Assembly: GCA_015069195.1 (NCBI GenBank)
Contig: SVJA01000008.1
Coordinates: 44,997 to 108,996, forward strand
Source: Oscillospiraceae bacterium
GTDB lineage: Bacteria > Bacillota > Clostridia > UBA1212
Direction of reading: 5' to 3'
DNA: 64,000 bases
A program made the position numbers and the translations under genes. Positions 9,511 through 20,369 of the stretch are shown one piece after another. The stretch's first letter is position 1, and every line of letters starts with the position of its first letter. Under the pieces are notes generated by a model. It was not told where the DNA came from. It searched no databases and saw only the letters and a list, made by a program, of their open reading frames with translations.

Positions 9511-10890
9511 TTATCTGCAATCAAGATCCGCATAACTTTGTCTGCCGCCAATATTCTTATAAGCAGGTCTTATTATCTTCTGACCGGCAATAAGCTCCTC
9601 TATACGGTGAGCTGCCCAACCTGCAACACGCGACACAGCAAACAAAGGTGTATACAAATCTCTCGGGATATTAAGCATCGAATATACAAATCCGGAATAA
9701 AGATCAACATTTGCACACATAACCTTACTCTTACCTCTTATAAGTTCAAAAGCTTTAGGTGTAAGTTTCTCTATGTTCTGATAAAGCTTAAATTCGTCCT
9801 CTTTGCCCATAACGGTCGCGAGTTCTGTAGCCTTTTCTTTCAAAAGTACTGCTCTGGGATCAGACATTGTATATACTGCATGACCCATACCGTACACAAG
9901 ACCTGTATGATCATATGCTTCTTTACGCAAAATCTTACAGAGATAATCAAACATCTTATCTTCGTCTGTGCAATCATCAACATGAGCTTTTATATCATCA
10001 ATCATATCCATAACTTTAAGGTTTGCACCGCCGTGTTTCGGACCTTTAAGCGAATCTATAGCAGACGACACCGCAGCATAAGTATCTGTACCGCTCGACG
10101 ATACTACTCGGATTGTAAAAGATGAGTTATTACCGCCGCCATGCTCTGCATGAAGTATCAATGCGAGATCAAGTATCTCTGCCTCAAGTTTTGTAAATTT
10201 TCCGTCCGGACGAATCATATGTAATATATTTTCCGCTGTCGACATATTTCTTTCCGGTCTGTGAATATAAAGGCTGTTTCCGTCGTAATAATGCGACTTT
10301 GCCTGATAAGCATAAGAAACCATTACCGGAAGCTGTGCTATCAAAAGCAAGCTCTGTCTGAGGACATTACTTATAGAAAGGTCATCCGGATTCTCATCAT
10401 ATGAATATGCCGCAAGTACGCTTCTTGCAATTTTGTTCATAATATTTGAGCTGGGAGCCTTAAGAATCATATCCTCTGCAAAACCGTTGGGAAGGCTTCT
10501 GTTATCGGCAAGATACTGTGTAAATGTATCAAGTTCAGACTTATTAGGAAGCTTTCCGGTAAGTAAAAGGTAAATACACTCCTCGTAACCGAATCTGCCG
10601 TCTTTTCTGCAACCTGCGCAAAGATCATAAACATCTATACCTCTGTAAAGAAGTCTGCCGTCAATCGGAACTTTCTCATTCTCATCAATTATATAACCGC
10701 GAACTTCACCTACACGAGTCAATCCAACCAATACACCCGTACCGTCGGCGTTTCTCAAACCCCTTTTAACATTGTACTTGTTATACAAATCCAACGATAT
10801 ATTTTTATTTTCACAAGTTTCGTCGCACAGCGTGCTCAAAAACTCACTGTAATCAGTATTACTTACATTCTCCGAATAAAAAGGAACCAT
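9511..10890 (-). CDS. Citrate synthase
   Basis: A 459-residue enzyme joining oxaloacetate and acetyl-CoA. Seen: the catalytic-loop segment HAEHGGGNNSSF, LKGPKHGGAN with the second histidine, and GMGHAVYT, the counterpart of the family GxGHxVY motif. The frame reaches 10932, but ATG 10890 has GGAGTG 5 bases upstream and lies about 60 bases after a good promoter, so it is the start. In an anaerobe the likely use is 2-oxoglutarate and glutamate synthesis. ftsK follows at 17 bases and may be cotranscribed. Confidence 0.95.
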   Translation of the reverse strand: MVPFYSENVSNTDYSEFLSTLCDETCENKNISLDLYNKYNVKRGLRNADGTGVLVGLTRVGEVRGYIIDENEKVPIDGRLLYRGIDVYDLCAGCRKDGRFGYEECIYLLLTGKLPNKSELDTFTQYLADNRSLPNGFAEDMILKAPSSNIMNKIARSVLAAYSYDENPDDLSISNVLRQSLLLIAQLPVMVSYAYQAKSHYYDGNSLYIHRPERNMSTAENILHMIRPDGKFTKLEAEILDLALILHAEHGGGNNSSFTIRVVSSSGTDTYAAVSSAIDSLKGPKHGGANLKVMDMIDDIKAHVDDCTDEDKMFDYLCKILRKEAYDHTGLVYGMGHAVYTMSDPRAVLLKEKATELATVMGKEDEFKLYQNIEKLTPKAFELIRGKSKVMCANVDLYSGFVYSMLNIPRDLYTPLFAVSRVAGWAAHRIEELIAGQKIIRPAYKNIGGRQSYADLDCR

Positions 10891-10956
10891 AGTATCACTC
10901 CAAAATTTGTATAAAACTGTCCGTAAAGGCAAACTCTTCCTTTATAAACAAGTTAC

Positions 10957-10986
10957 ATAATATCACAAAATCTTCACAAAAGGCAA
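10957..10986 (-). promoter_or_regulatory. Sigma-A promoter of the citrate synthase-ftsK unit
   Basis: TTGCCT (10986-10981), an 18-base spacer and an extended TGATATTAT -10 element (-10 at 10962-10957) on the minus strand, downstream of the rpoC terminator. Confidence 0.65.
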
Positions 10987-11026
10987 CACTTTCAATTAAA
11001 AATACCGCTTTATAAAATATATAAAA

Positions 11027-11063
11027 TTCCGCCCCGGGGCAATTATATTGTCCCGGGGCGGAA
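11027..11063 (-). terminator. Terminator of rpoBC
   Basis: A strong GC-rich hairpin (arms TTCCGCCCCGG and complement) lies 18 bases after the rpoC stop and is followed on the minus strand by TTTTATATATTTT. Confidence 0.92.
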
Positions 11064-11081
11064 AAAAACTGAATCAATTAA

Positions 11082-14000
11082 TTATTCTTCATCAAAACCT
11101 TCATCTGCAGATTCTGTTTCTTCTTCGTAAACTACCTCTTCCTCAAAGATTTCCTCTTCTGCTTCAGCAGTTTCAACAGACTCTTCGGATTTTGTCTCAG
11201 TTTCGGCAGGAGCCGCAACAGCGATAGGTTCGACATCGATTTCGATATCCTTATATCTGCTCATACCCGTACCTGCAGGAATAAGTTTACCGATGATAAC
11301 GTTCTCTTTAAGTCCGAGAAGCATATCTGTCTTACACTTAATAGCAGCATCGGAAAGAACTTTTGTTGTTTCCTGGAATGATGCAGCTGACAAGAATGAC
11401 TCAGTCGCAAGAGATGCCTTTGTGATACCGAGAAGGATTCTGGATCCTGTTGCTTCTCTCTTACCTTCTGCAGCAGCTTTAGCATTTGCATCAGCAAATG
11501 TGAACAAATCAACTACGCCGCCGGGGAGAAGATCTGTTTCACCGGGATCGTTAACCTTTATCTTACGGAGCATCTGGCGAACGATAACTTCAAGGTGTCT
11601 GTCATTGATTTTAACACCCTGCGAGTTATATACGCGCTGTACTTCTTCGATAATGTACTTCTGAACACCGTCTACACCTCTTACACGGAGCATGTCGTTC
11701 GGGTTTATAGCAGCACCTACGATAGGTGAACCTTTTTCTACGTACTGGCCTTCCTGTACTTTGAGTTCCATAGCAGCGCTTATTACGCAAGACCATGTCT
11801 CACCGTCTTCGGCAGTAACTGTAATCTCATTCTTCTTACCTTTCTCTTCGATAGTAACTTTACCGGAGATCTCGGCAATTACCGCAAGACCCTTCGGTTT
11901 ACGAGCTTCGAAAAGCTCCTCAACTCTCGGAAGACCCTGTGTGATATCGTCCGCAGTAGCAACACCACCGGTATGGAACGTTCTCATAGTAAGCTGTGTA
12001 CCAGGCTCACCGATAGACTGAGCTGCAATAATACCTACAACTTCACCGATGTTACAAGGTGAGTTAGAAGCAAGGTTTGTACCGTAACACTTAGCACATA
12101 CGCCGTATCGGCAACCGCAAGTGAGTACTGATCTGATTCTTACCTGCTTTATGCCTGCAGCAGTAATCTTCTTAGCTGAATCTTCATCAACAAGCTCATT
12201 TTTACCGATAATAAGTTCACCTGTAGACGCCTCAACAACATCTTCAGCAATATATCTGCCGACAATTCTGTCTTCGAGCGGAACTACTACATCCTTACTT
12301 GCAGTTTCTTCGTTTACAATCTCTGCAACTGAAATGCCGTCGTCAGTACCGCAATCAAACTCTCTGATAATTACTTCGTGGCTGACATCAACAAGACGTC
12401 TTGTGAGGTAACCTGAGTCAGCTGTTCTGAGCGCTGTATCGGACAATGTCTTACGAGTACCGTGGCTGGAGATAAAGAACTCGAGCACGTCAAGACCTTC
12501 ACGGAAGTTAGCCTTAATCGGAATTTCAATAGTCTTACCTGATGTATCCGACATAAGACCACGCATACCTGCGAGCTGCTTAATCTGGTTGATGTTACCA
12601 CGGGCTCCGGAGTCTGACATCATATAGATGTTATTAAACTCACCCATGTTAGCTTTGAGTATCTCAGTAAGCTCATCGATTGTCTTTTTCCAAACTTCGA
12701 TAGTACATCTGTAACGCTCGTCTTCGCTGCAACGGCCTCTTCTGTATTCATTTCTGTATGCATCAACAGCTTTGTCAGCCTCAGCTATCAACTCTTCTTT
12801 TACACTCGGAACTATGATATCCGCAACACCTACAGTGACAGCACCGCGAGTTGAATATTTATAACCCTGAGCTTTGATTTTATCAAGTACAACAGCAGTC
12901 TTGGTGAGACCGTGTTTCTTTATACATCTGTCTATAATCTGCTCGAGAGTTTTCTTTTTAACAAGAGTATTTATTTCAAGCTCAAATACTTTCTCTCTGT
13001 CTGTTCTGTCAACAAATCCGAGATCCTGAGGAATAGCCTGGTTAAATATCAATTTACCCATTGTAGTCTTTATGGATCCGCTTATAAGCTGACCTTCAAA
13101 CATTGCTTCTCTTCCCACGATAAGAGGTGTATGAAGAGTTATGGCGCCGAGATCGAAAGCTGCCTTTGCCTCATCTTCGTTTTTGAAGATCTTGGCCTGG
13201 CTGAAATCTTTCTCCTTGAGAAGTGTCAGGTAGTAGCTACCGAGAACCATATCCTGTGTAGGAACAGTAATCGGCTTACCGTCCTTCGGAGCGAGCAAGT
13301 TATTTGCAGAAAGCATAAGGAATCTTGCCTCTGACTGAGCTTCTACTGAAAGCGGTACGTGAACAGCCATCTGGTCACCGTCGAAGTCAGCGTTGTAAGC
13401 TGTACACACGAGCGGATGGAGTTTCAAAGCTCTTCCCTCTACCAACACAGGTTCGAATGCCTGGATACCGAGTCTGTGAAGCGTAGGAGCACGGTTCAAA
13501 AGAACAGGATGCTCTTTGATGATTTCCTCAAGTACACTCCATACTTCAGGTTCTGCTCTTTCAACTTTCTTTCTTGCGCTCTTTATGTTCTGTGCAGTCT
13601 GGTCTGTTACGAGTTTCTTCATTACGAAAGGTTTGAACAACTCAAGTGCCATTTCCTTAGGAAGACCGCACTGATAAATCTTAAGTTCAGGACCTACTAC
13701 GATAACGGAACGACCTGAATAGTCAACACGCTTACCAAGAAGATTCTGACGGAATCTACCCTGCTTACCTTTGAGCATATCTGAAAGAGATCTGAGAGGT
13801 CTCGATCCGGGACCCGTAACAGGATGTGAACGTCTGCTGTTGTCAAACAACGCGTCTACAGCTTCCTGGAGCATTCTCTTCTCATTTCTTACGATAATGT
13901 CAGGTGCATGGAGCTCTTTAAGCTTTTTGAGACGGTTGTTTCTGTTTATAACACGTCTGTAAAGGTCGTTTAAGTCTGATGTAGCAAATCTGCCGCCGTC

Positions 14001-14774
14001 GAGCTGTACCATAGGACGGAGATCCGGAGGAATAACCGGGAGTACATCGAGAACCATCCACTCAGGCTTGTTGTGGGAAAGTCTGAAAGCTTCTACAACT
14101 TCGAGACGCTTTACAAGCTGTGCTTTCTTATTAGCAATTGTCTGACCGCCCTTTTCTTTCTCTGTAGCTGTGAGTGCATCAATCTCCTCGCGGATTTCCT
14201 TTGAAAGAGCCTCTAAATCAAGCTCCTGGAGAAGAGTCTGGATAGCTTCTGCACCCATCTTAGCAACAAAGCTCTTGGGGCCGTACTGTGCGACAGCGTT
14301 CTGATAATCATTTTCGCTGAGCACCTGTTTGTATGAAAGGTTTGTTTCACCCGGATCCAAAACCACGTATGAAGCAAAGTAAAGAACTTTCTCAAGCGGC
14401 TTCGGATTTATTCCGAGCACCAATGACATACGGCATGGAACGCCTTTGAAGAACCAGATGTGTGACACAGGAGCTGCAAGCTCGATGTGTCCCATTCTTA
14501 TACGTCTTACCTTTGAGTTTGTTACCTCAACGCCGCACTTGTCACATACAATACCTTTGTATTTGTTTTTCTTATATTTACCGCAGTGGCACTCTCCGTC
14601 TTTCTGAGGTCCGAAGATTCTTTCACAGAACAAACCGTCCTTTTCAGGCTTAAGAGTTCTGTAGTTTATAGTTTCCGGTTTTTTTACCTCACCGTGAGAC
14701 CACTCTCTGATTTTTTCAGCGGAAGCTAAGCCGATCTGAATTGAATCAAAATTGTTAAATTCGTTAAAATCCAT
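11082..14774 (-). CDS. rpoC: DNA-directed RNA polymerase subunit beta'
   Basis: A 1230-residue catalytic subunit. The N-terminal zinc site is C62, C64, C77, C80; the active-site [12 protein letters not shown] with the three metal-binding aspartates is at 461-472; a second zinc region with [13 protein letters not shown] appears near residue 880. The C-terminal tail of about 50 residues is very acidic (many Glu). Its length is normal for Firmicutes without large insertions. ATG 14774 has a GGAGG site. It follows rpoB by 19 bases and ends at a strong terminator, so rpoB and rpoC form one unit. Confidence 0.99.
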   Translation of the reverse strand: MDFNEFNNFDSIQIGLASAEKIREWSHGEVKKPETINYRTLKPEKDGLFCERIFGPQKDGECHCGKYKKNKYKGIVCDKCGVEVTNSKVRRIRMGHIELAAPVSHIWFFKGVPCRMSLVLGINPKPLEKVLYFASYVVLDPGETNLSYKQVLSENDYQNAVAQYGPKSFVAKMGAEAIQTLLQELDLEALSKEIREEIDALTATEKEKGGQTIANKKAQLVKRLEVVEAFRLSHNKPEWMVLDVLPVIPPDLRPMVQLDGGRFATSDLNDLYRRVINRNNRLKKLKELHAPDIIVRNEKRMLQEAVDALFDNSRRSHPVTGPGSRPLRSLSDMLKGKQGRFRQNLLGKRVDYSGRSVIVVGPELKIYQCGLPKEMALELFKPFVMKKLVTDQTAQNIKSARKKVERAEPEVWSVLEEIIKEHPVLLNRAPTLHRLGIQAFEPVLVEGRALKLHPLVCTAYNADFDGDQMAVHVPLSVEAQSEARFLMLSANNLLAPKDGKPITVPTQDMVLGSYYLTLLKEKDFSQAKIFKNEDEAKAAFDLGAITLHTPLIVGREAMFEGQLISGSIKTTMGKLIFNQAIPQDLGFVDRTDREKVFELEINTLVKKKTLEQIIDRCIKKHGLTKTAVVLDKIKAQGYKYSTRGAVTVGVADIIVPSVKEELIAEADKAVDAYRNEYRRGRCSEDERYRCTIEVWKKTIDELTEILKANMGEFNNIYMMSDSGARGNINQIKQLAGMRGLMSDTSGKTIEIPIKANFREGLDVLEFFISSHGTRKTLSDTALRTADSGYLTRRLVDVSHEVIIREFDCGTDDGISVAEIVNEETASKDVVVPLEDRIVGRYIAEDVVEASTGELIIGKNELVDEDSAKKITAAGIKQVRIRSVLTCGCRYGVCAKCYGTNLASNSPCNIGEVVGIIAAQSIGEPGTQLTMRTFHTGGVATADDITQGLPRVEELFEARKPKGLAVIAEISGKVTIEEKGKKNEITVTAEDGETWSCVISAAMELKVQEGQYVEKGSPIVGAAINPNDMLRVRGVDGVQKYIIEEVQRVYNSQGVKINDRHLEVIVRQMLRKIKVNDPGETDLLPGGVVDLFTFADANAKAAAEGKREATGSRILLGITKASLATESFLSAASFQETTKVLSDAAIKCKTDMLLGLKENVIIGKLIPAGTGMSRYKDIEIDVEPIAVAAPAETETKSEESVETAEAEEEIFEEEVVYEEETESADEGFDEE

Positions 14775-14793
14775 AGTGCTGTTACCTCCTTAA

Positions 14794-17700
14794 TTAGTTG
14801 TAATCCGAACCGTCGAGAACTGCTTCGGCATCGTCAAGTATAAATCCGTCAAGATTTCCGCTCTGTGCAGCAAACTCTTCATCAGTGAGAAGCGCACCGT
14901 CTCCCATAAATACTTCTGTTATGTCCGAATTATCCAACTCTACCTGTACATCCTCTGCACCGATATTAGCAACTGCATCGGGATTTTCGGTAGTCTGACT
15001 TGTTCTGTATCTCTCAGGAAATTTTATATATCCTTCTTCCATCTCTTTGAGCGGAATTACCTCGCCGTTGTCATCAAACAAGCTTACATCGAGAGCCAAG
15101 CTCTGAAGTTCTTTAAGGAGAACCTTGAACGACTCAGGAATACCCGGTGAAGGAATATTTTCGCCTTTTACGATAGCTTCGTAAGTCTTTACACGACCGA
15201 TTGTATCATCGGACTTTATTGTAAGGATTTCCTGCAATGTGTAAGCTGCACCGTAAGCTTCAAGAGCCCAAACTTCCATCTCACCGAAACGCTGTCCGCC
15301 GAACTGAGCTTTACCGCCGAGAGGCTGCTGTGTTACAAGTGAGTAAGGACCTGTAGATCTCGCATGAATCTTGTCATCTACAAGGTGATGGAGCTTGAGG
15401 TAGTACATATAACCAACTGTAACCTTGTTATCAAACGGCTCACCTGTACGTCCGTCATAAAGCTGAACTTTACCATCATCCGGAAGTCCCGCTTCCTTAA
15501 GTGTATCAAAAATATCTTTCTCTGAAGCACCGTCAAATACAGGAGTAGCGATTTTCCAACCAAGTGTCTTAGCAGCCATACCGAGGTGAACCTCGAGAAC
15601 CTGACCGATATTCATTCGGGAAGGAACGCCCAAGGGGTTAAGTACAATTTCAAGGGGTGTACCATCAGGAAGGAAAGGCATATCCTCTTCAGGAAGTATA
15701 CGTGACACGACACCTTTGTTACCGTGACGACCCGCCATCTTATCACCCACAGAGAGTTTACGTTTTTGTGCAACATATACTTTTACTACTCTGTTTACAC
15801 CTGCTGCAAGCTCGTCTGAGTTTGTTCTGTCAAATTCTTTCACATCAACAACGATACCGGATTTTCCGTGAGGTACACGAAGAGAGGTATCTCTTACATC
15901 TCTCGACTTCTCACCGAAGATAGCTCTCAAAAGTCTCTCTTCTGCAGTAAGTTCTGTCTCACCCTTAGGAGTAACTTTACCTACAAGTATGTCACCTGAG
16001 CGAACTTCAGAACCGGGGATAATTACACCATGTGCATCAAGATACTTAAGTGCATCTTCACCTACGTGAGGAATTTCATTTGTTATTTCCTCGGCGCCGA
16101 GCTTTGTATCACGAGCTTCACAGTCAAAGCTGTCAATATGAATAGATGTGTAAGCATCCCATTTAACGAGATTTTCATTTATAAGAACAGCATCCTCGTA
16201 GTTATAACCTTCCCAAGTCATAAAACCTATGAGAGTGTTTCTACCGAGTGCTATCTCACCCTTATCGGTAGCAGGACCGTCAGCAATAACGTCACCCGCT
16301 TTGAGCTTCTCGCCTATTTTAACGATAGGCTTCTGATTTATACATGTATCCTGGTTTGAACGGATATACTTTAAGAATGTGTAATGGTCAATCTGTCCGT
16401 CTGAATCACGTTTTACATCAACATATCTACCTGTTACATCTACAACCGTACCATCATTTTCACAAAGTACAACAGAACCCGAGTCCACTGCAGCTTTGTA
16501 CTCGATACCTGTCGCAACGATAGGAGATTCTGCACACATAAGCGGAACTGCCTGACGCTGCATGTTACAACCCATAAGCGCACGGCTGGCGTCATCGTTC
16601 TCAAGGAACGGAATCATAGCAGCGGCAACCGACACGACCTGCTTCGGTGATACGTCCATATAGTTTACTTTCGAGCCTTCTACTTCGAGGAACTCATCTC
16701 TGTAACGGCAAACAACCTTCTTATTTATGAAACGACCTTCTTCGTCAAGCGGCTCATTAGCCTGAGCAACTATATAACGATCTTCCTCGTCAGCCATCAA
16801 ATAGTCAATCTGGTCTGTTACACAACCCTTCTCGCTATCATACTTACGGTAAGGAGCCTCGATAAATCCGTACTCATTTATTCTCGCATAGGTACTGAGT
16901 GAACCGATAAGACCGATGTTCGGACCTTCAGGTGTTTCGATAGGACACATACGTCCGTAATGTGAGTAGTGAACGTCACGAACCTCAAATGTAGCACGAT
17001 CACGGTTAAGACCACCAGGACCGAGAGCGCTGAGACGTCTCTTGTTTGCAAGTTCAGCAAGCGGGTTGGTCTGATCCATGAACTGTGAAAGCTGGCTGGA
17101 TCCGAAGAACTCTTTTACAGCGGCAGTAACAGGTCTTACATTCATAAGCTGCGAAGGAGTTGCAGTATCCATATCCTGTGTAGCCATACGTTCGCGTACA
17201 GCCTTTTCGAGTCTTGCAAGACCGATGCGGAATGTGTTCTGTAGAAGCTCGCCCACACACTTTATTCTTCTGTTACCGAGGTGATCGATATCATCTATAT
17301 AACCTACATCGTATGCAAGGTTCATAATGTAGCTGTAAGAGGAAATAATGTCATCAATTGTAATATGTTTCGGAACAAGGCTCGCTACATTCTCAACTAT
17401 AAAGTTCTTGAGAGTCTCCTCGTCGCCCTCAGCAGCTTCGATGAGCTCTTTGAGAACAGCAAAATGAACATACTCTGTGATGCCTACCTCTGCAGGATCG
17501 AATGAAACGAACTTAGCGAGATCTACAGTGTTGTTACCGATAACTTTTACAGGTCTGTAAGGAGTATTTATACATACTTCATTTATACCTGCATTCTGAA
17601 TCTCGAATGCAAGCTCTTCACTGATCATATCACCTGCAGATGCAAGAAGTTCGCCTGTCTCGGGGTGAATGATATCATATACAGTAACTCTGTTTGTAAT

Positions 17701-18609
17701 TCTGGCAGCAAGAGAAAGTTTCTTGTTGTATTTGTAACGTCCTACCTTTGCAAGATCATATCTCCTGGGGTCGAACAACATATTATTGAGAAGTGTACGG
17801 GCACTCTCTGCAATAGCAGGCTCGCCGGGACGGAGCTTCTTATATATATCTATAAGAGCCTCGTCTGTATTCTTTATGCCTGACTCCTTCTGAAAAGTCT
17901 TCATGAGTCTCTCATCAGGACCCCACTGTCCTGCGATCTCTGGTGTGGCACCTGCACAGTTTCCGATAGAGAACAAGTTTATAATATCCTCATCAGAACT
18001 GAAACCGAGCGCACGGAGGAATGTTGTGGCAGGAACTTTTCTTGTACGGTCAATACGCGCAAAGATAAGCTCGTTGTGATCTATCTCACATTCAAGCCAT
18101 GCACCTCTGTTAGGAATAAGGGTAAAGTTATACAAATCCTTATCCTTTGTCTTATCATAATTCTTTTCGAAATATGCACCGGGAGAACGAACGAGCTGGC
18201 TTACAATAACACGCTCCGCTCCATTCATAATAAAAGTACCGTTTTCTGTCATTCTCGGGAAGTCACCGAAGAATATGTCATCTTCTTTCATTACGCCGGT
18301 ACTCTTGTCTATAATACGTACACGCACATACAGTTTTGAAGAATATGTCGCTTCTCTTTCTTTACACTCTTCTATAGAATAGTTTGTTTCTTCCTGAATC
18401 TTATATCCCACAAATTCAAGAACAAGACGCTCCGAATAATCAGTAATCGGGAATACGTCATTGAACACTTCTCTCAAGCCCTCTTCGCAGAAATGCTTGT
18501 AGGAGTTTTTCTGAATGGCGATAAGATTAGGCATCTCAAGAATTTCCTGAATTCTCGAGTAACTCATTCTTTCGTTTCGTCCATACTTTACCGCATGCAC
18601 TTTAACCAT
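14794..18609 (-). CDS. rpoB: DNA-directed RNA polymerase subunit beta
   Basis: A 1271-residue subunit with the usual beta blocks, including the rifampicin region [17 protein letters not shown] followed by [29 protein letters not shown], and C-terminal [25 protein letters not shown]. Start: ATG 18609 ([10 protein letters not shown]) has GAGGTG 9 bases upstream; the GTG four codons earlier overlaps that site. At the E. coli His526 position the residue is Asn (codon 17044-17046, residue 522), and the preceding Thr is Ala; the Asp516 and Ser531 positions are unchanged. It has its own promoter, and no rplJ or rplL lies upstream. Confidence 0.99.
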   Translation of the reverse strand: MVKVHAVKYGRNERMSYSRIQEILEMPNLIAIQKNSYKHFCEEGLREVFNDVFPITDYSERLVLEFVGYKIQEETNYSIEECKEREATYSSKLYVRVRIIDKSTGVMKEDDIFFGDFPRMTENGTFIMNGAERVIVSQLVRSPGAYFEKNYDKTKDKDLYNFTLIPNRGAWLECEIDHNELIFARIDRTRKVPATTFLRALGFSSDEDIINLFSIGNCAGATPEIAGQWGPDERLMKTFQKESGIKNTDEALIDIYKKLRPGEPAIAESARTLLNNMLFDPRRYDLAKVGRYKYNKKLSLAARITNRVTVYDIIHPETGELLASAGDMISEELAFEIQNAGINEVCINTPYRPVKVIGNNTVDLAKFVSFDPAEVGITEYVHFAVLKELIEAAEGDEETLKNFIVENVASLVPKHITIDDIISSYSYIMNLAYDVGYIDDIDHLGNRRIKCVGELLQNTFRIGLARLEKAVRERMATQDMDTATPSQLMNVRPVTAAVKEFFGSSQLSQFMDQTNPLAELANKRRLSALGPGGLNRDRATFEVRDVHYSHYGRMCPIETPEGPNIGLIGSLSTYARINEYGFIEAPYRKYDSEKGCVTDQIDYLMADEEDRYIVAQANEPLDEEGRFINKKVVCRYRDEFLEVEGSKVNYMDVSPKQVVSVAAAMIPFLENDDASRALMGCNMQRQAVPLMCAESPIVATGIEYKAAVDSGSVVLCENDGTVVDVTGRYVDVKRDSDGQIDHYTFLKYIRSNQDTCINQKPIVKIGEKLKAGDVIADGPATDKGEIALGRNTLIGFMTWEGYNYEDAVLINENLVKWDAYTSIHIDSFDCEARDTKLGAEEITNEIPHVGEDALKYLDAHGVIIPGSEVRSGDILVGKVTPKGETELTAEERLLRAIFGEKSRDVRDTSLRVPHGKSGIVVDVKEFDRTNSDELAAGVNRVVKVYVAQKRKLSVGDKMAGRHGNKGVVSRILPEEDMPFLPDGTPLEIVLNPLGVPSRMNIGQVLEVHLGMAAKTLGWKIATPVFDGASEKDIFDTLKEAGLPDDGKVQLYDGRTGEPFDNKVTVGYMYYLKLHHLVDDKIHARSTGPYSLVTQQPLGGKAQFGGQRFGEMEVWALEAYGAAYTLQEILTIKSDDTIGRVKTYEAIVKGENIPSPGIPESFKVLLKELQSLALDVSLFDDNGEVIPLKEMEEGYIKFPERYRTSQTTENPDAVANIGAEDVQVELDNSDITEVFMGDGALLTDEEFAAQSGNLDGFILDDAEAVLDGSDYN

Positions 18610-18720
18610 GTTGATGATCACCTCAAATTATTTTTTAAACCGAAACAACCTGTCCGATTTAGGTACTGTAATGTTCCGCATTTGAACTTTCGAGCCCAAA
18701 AGGATACAAAAGCGCAATAA

Positions 18721-18739
18721 TGCATTATATTACAATGCA
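18721..18739. repeat. Inverted repeat at the start of the rpoB leader
   Basis: TGCATT and AATGCA flank 7 bases at the predicted 5' end of the rpoB transcript, which has an untranslated leader of about 130 bases. It could form a 5' hairpin. No known leader family was recognised. Confidence 0.5.
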
Positions 18740-18746
18740 ATATAGG

Positions 18747-18775
18747 ATATTAACACTAATTTGAAGTTCTGTCAA
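18747..18775 (-). promoter_or_regulatory. Sigma-A promoter of rpoBC
   Basis: TTGACA (18775-18770), a 17-base spacer and TAATAT (18752-18747) on the minus strand, after the ybaK-side terminator. Confidence 0.85.
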
Positions 18776-18810
18776 ACAAATTTTTCCACTTTTAAAAAAT
18801 ATTTTTACGT

Positions 18811-18847
18811 AAAAAAGCAAATGCAACATTAAACAACTGTTACATTT
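18811..18847 (-). terminator. Terminator after ybaK
   Basis: AAATGTAACA and TGTTGCATTT pair (one G-U) around a 9-base loop and are followed on the minus strand by GCTTTTTT. It separates the sporulation/comEC unit from rpoBC. Confidence 0.8.
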
Positions 18848-18877
18848 ACATTGTGAATTTATCCATTACCGTATATA

Positions 18878-19354
18878 TCAAACACAAATGTCCGCATACT
18901 CATATGTAATCACTTTTTTCAAATCATCCGGTGACAATTCTACCTGATAACCTATCTTGCCACCACTGAATATCACGGTTTTCAGATTTTCAACGGAACT
19001 ATCCGCTACCGTTCTGAAAAACTTTTTCATACCTATCGGAGAACATCCGCCGTGTATATAACCGGTAAGAGCAAGTAAATCCTTTGACTTTATCATTTCG
19101 ATGCTCTTTTCCCCTACAACTTTGGCAGCCTTTTTAAGATCAAGTTCGCTACACACAGGCAACATAAAGACATAGTTTTTTTTAGATGTACCAACGGTAA
19201 CGAGGGTCTTGAATACACAATTCGGATCCTGCCCCAAAACAGCCGCAACCTCTTCTCCGCTCACAACGCCGGTATCAACATAATTATGATAGGCATACGG
19301 AACTTTAGCTTTGTCCAATATCCGCATTACATTTGTTTTATCATTAGACTTCAT
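18878..19354 (-). CDS. ybaK: YbaK/EbsC-type aminoacyl-tRNA deacylase
   Basis: A 158-residue single-domain protein of the YbaK/ProX editing family, which removes misacylated amino acid (typically Cys from tRNA-Pro). Family features: VFKTLVTVG near residue 48, the FMLPVCSELDLKKAAKVVG segment with the conserved lysines, and GYIHGGCSPIGMKK with the GGxSPxG loop (here Cys in the loop). The length is normal for YbaK. It follows holA by 16 bases and ends at a hairpin terminator, the last gene of the minus-strand run from spoIIAA. Confidence 0.92.
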   Translation of the reverse strand: MKSNDKTNVMRILDKAKVPYAYHNYVDTGVVSGEEVAAVLGQDPNCVFKTLVTVGTSKKNYVFMLPVCSELDLKKAAKVVGEKSIEMIKSKDLLALTGYIHGGCSPIGMKKFFRTVADSSVENLKTVIFSGGKIGYQVELSPDDLKKVITYEYADICV

Positions 19355-19370
19355 TTTTAATCCCCGTCAA

Positions 19371-20369
19371 TCAATTTCCTATCAATATGTTTAACATCGT
19401 AATATCGTCTATCCGTCCGGATTTTGAATCCATATCAAGCTCTGCACAAAGATTTATCTTATCCTTAAGGTACGCAAGGCTACACGCTCTGCATTGTCTG
19501 CATAATTTTTTCGCAACAAATTCGACAACACCCAGGCGTTTTGCAATTTCACTCTGCGGAACACCTTTTTCGAGCAACTGCTTTGTGTCGTAAAGTTTTA
19601 TGTAATTATTGCTGATCATCGAAAAAATATAACGCGGCTCTACTCTGTCGTCAAGTAACGTCTGTAAAAACTTATAGGACTTTTCGCGGTCGTTATCAGC
19701 AAGGCTGTCGGTCAAATTAAAAACAGTGGCACTCACAGAAAGCGCACAGACATTTCTTACGGCATTTTCGTCAATCTCACCGCCCTCACCCACATAAAGA
19801 GCAAGTTTGTTTGCTTCTTCTATAAGACGCAAAAGGTCATCCCCGATTCCGGCAACGAGCAGAGAAACAGCATCTACGGTAATCCTGCAACCCATTTTAT
19901 TTGCATGGCGTGCAAGAATTTTACCTATCATATTTTCCGGCTGTCTGGCACATTCAAAGACAATACCGTTATCCGAAACTATCTTATAAAGTTTGTTTCG
20001 TTTATCAATCTCGGTTTCTCTGAATATAAGACATACTTCGTCAGGAATAGTCGCCACAAAATCAAACTCTGAAGTTTTATCTCCGGTAAGCTTAAACACG
20101 CCGCTATTACGAACAAGAACCGCAATCTTATCACCGAACATAGGTATAGTGTCACAAGCTTCATTTAACTGCGAAGCTGTTATCTTTCCGTCAAACGACA
20201 CAAAGTTAAGAGTATCACCGTGGATTACAGAATCAAGTATACTGTTTATGTAAAAATCTTTCAGATACTCTTCGCAACCATGAAACAGATATACCTTGGC
20301 AAATGCTCCGTTTTTTATGTGATTATTCATATCGGCAACGGTCAATCCGTCAACTTCTTTTTTTGCCAT
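19371..20369 (-). CDS. holA: DNA polymerase III delta subunit
   Basis: A 332-residue clamp-loader subunit that opens the beta clamp. The HolA pattern is clear: YLFHGCEEYLKDFYI at the N terminus, a central AAA+-like fold without a functional Walker A, and the C-terminal collar region (LQTLLDDRVEPRYIFSMISNNYIKLYDTKQLLEKG...). The length fits the family. It overlaps the 3' end of comEC by 28 bases, the usual comEC-holA arrangement in Firmicutes, and translation is probably coupled. Confidence 0.94.
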   Translation of the reverse strand: MAKKEVDGLTVADMNNHIKNGAFAKVYLFHGCEEYLKDFYINSILDSVIHGDTLNFVSFDGKITASQLNEACDTIPMFGDKIAVLVRNSGVFKLTGDKTSEFDFVATIPDEVCLIFRETEIDKRNKLYKIVSDNGIVFECARQPENMIGKILARHANKMGCRITVDAVSLLVAGIGDDLLRLIEEANKLALYVGEGGEIDENAVRNVCALSVSATVFNLTDSLADNDREKSYKFLQTLLDDRVEPRYIFSMISNNYIKLYDTKQLLEKGVPQSEIAKRLGVVEFVAKKLCRQCRACSLAYLKDKINLCAELDMDSKSGRIDDITMLNILIGN

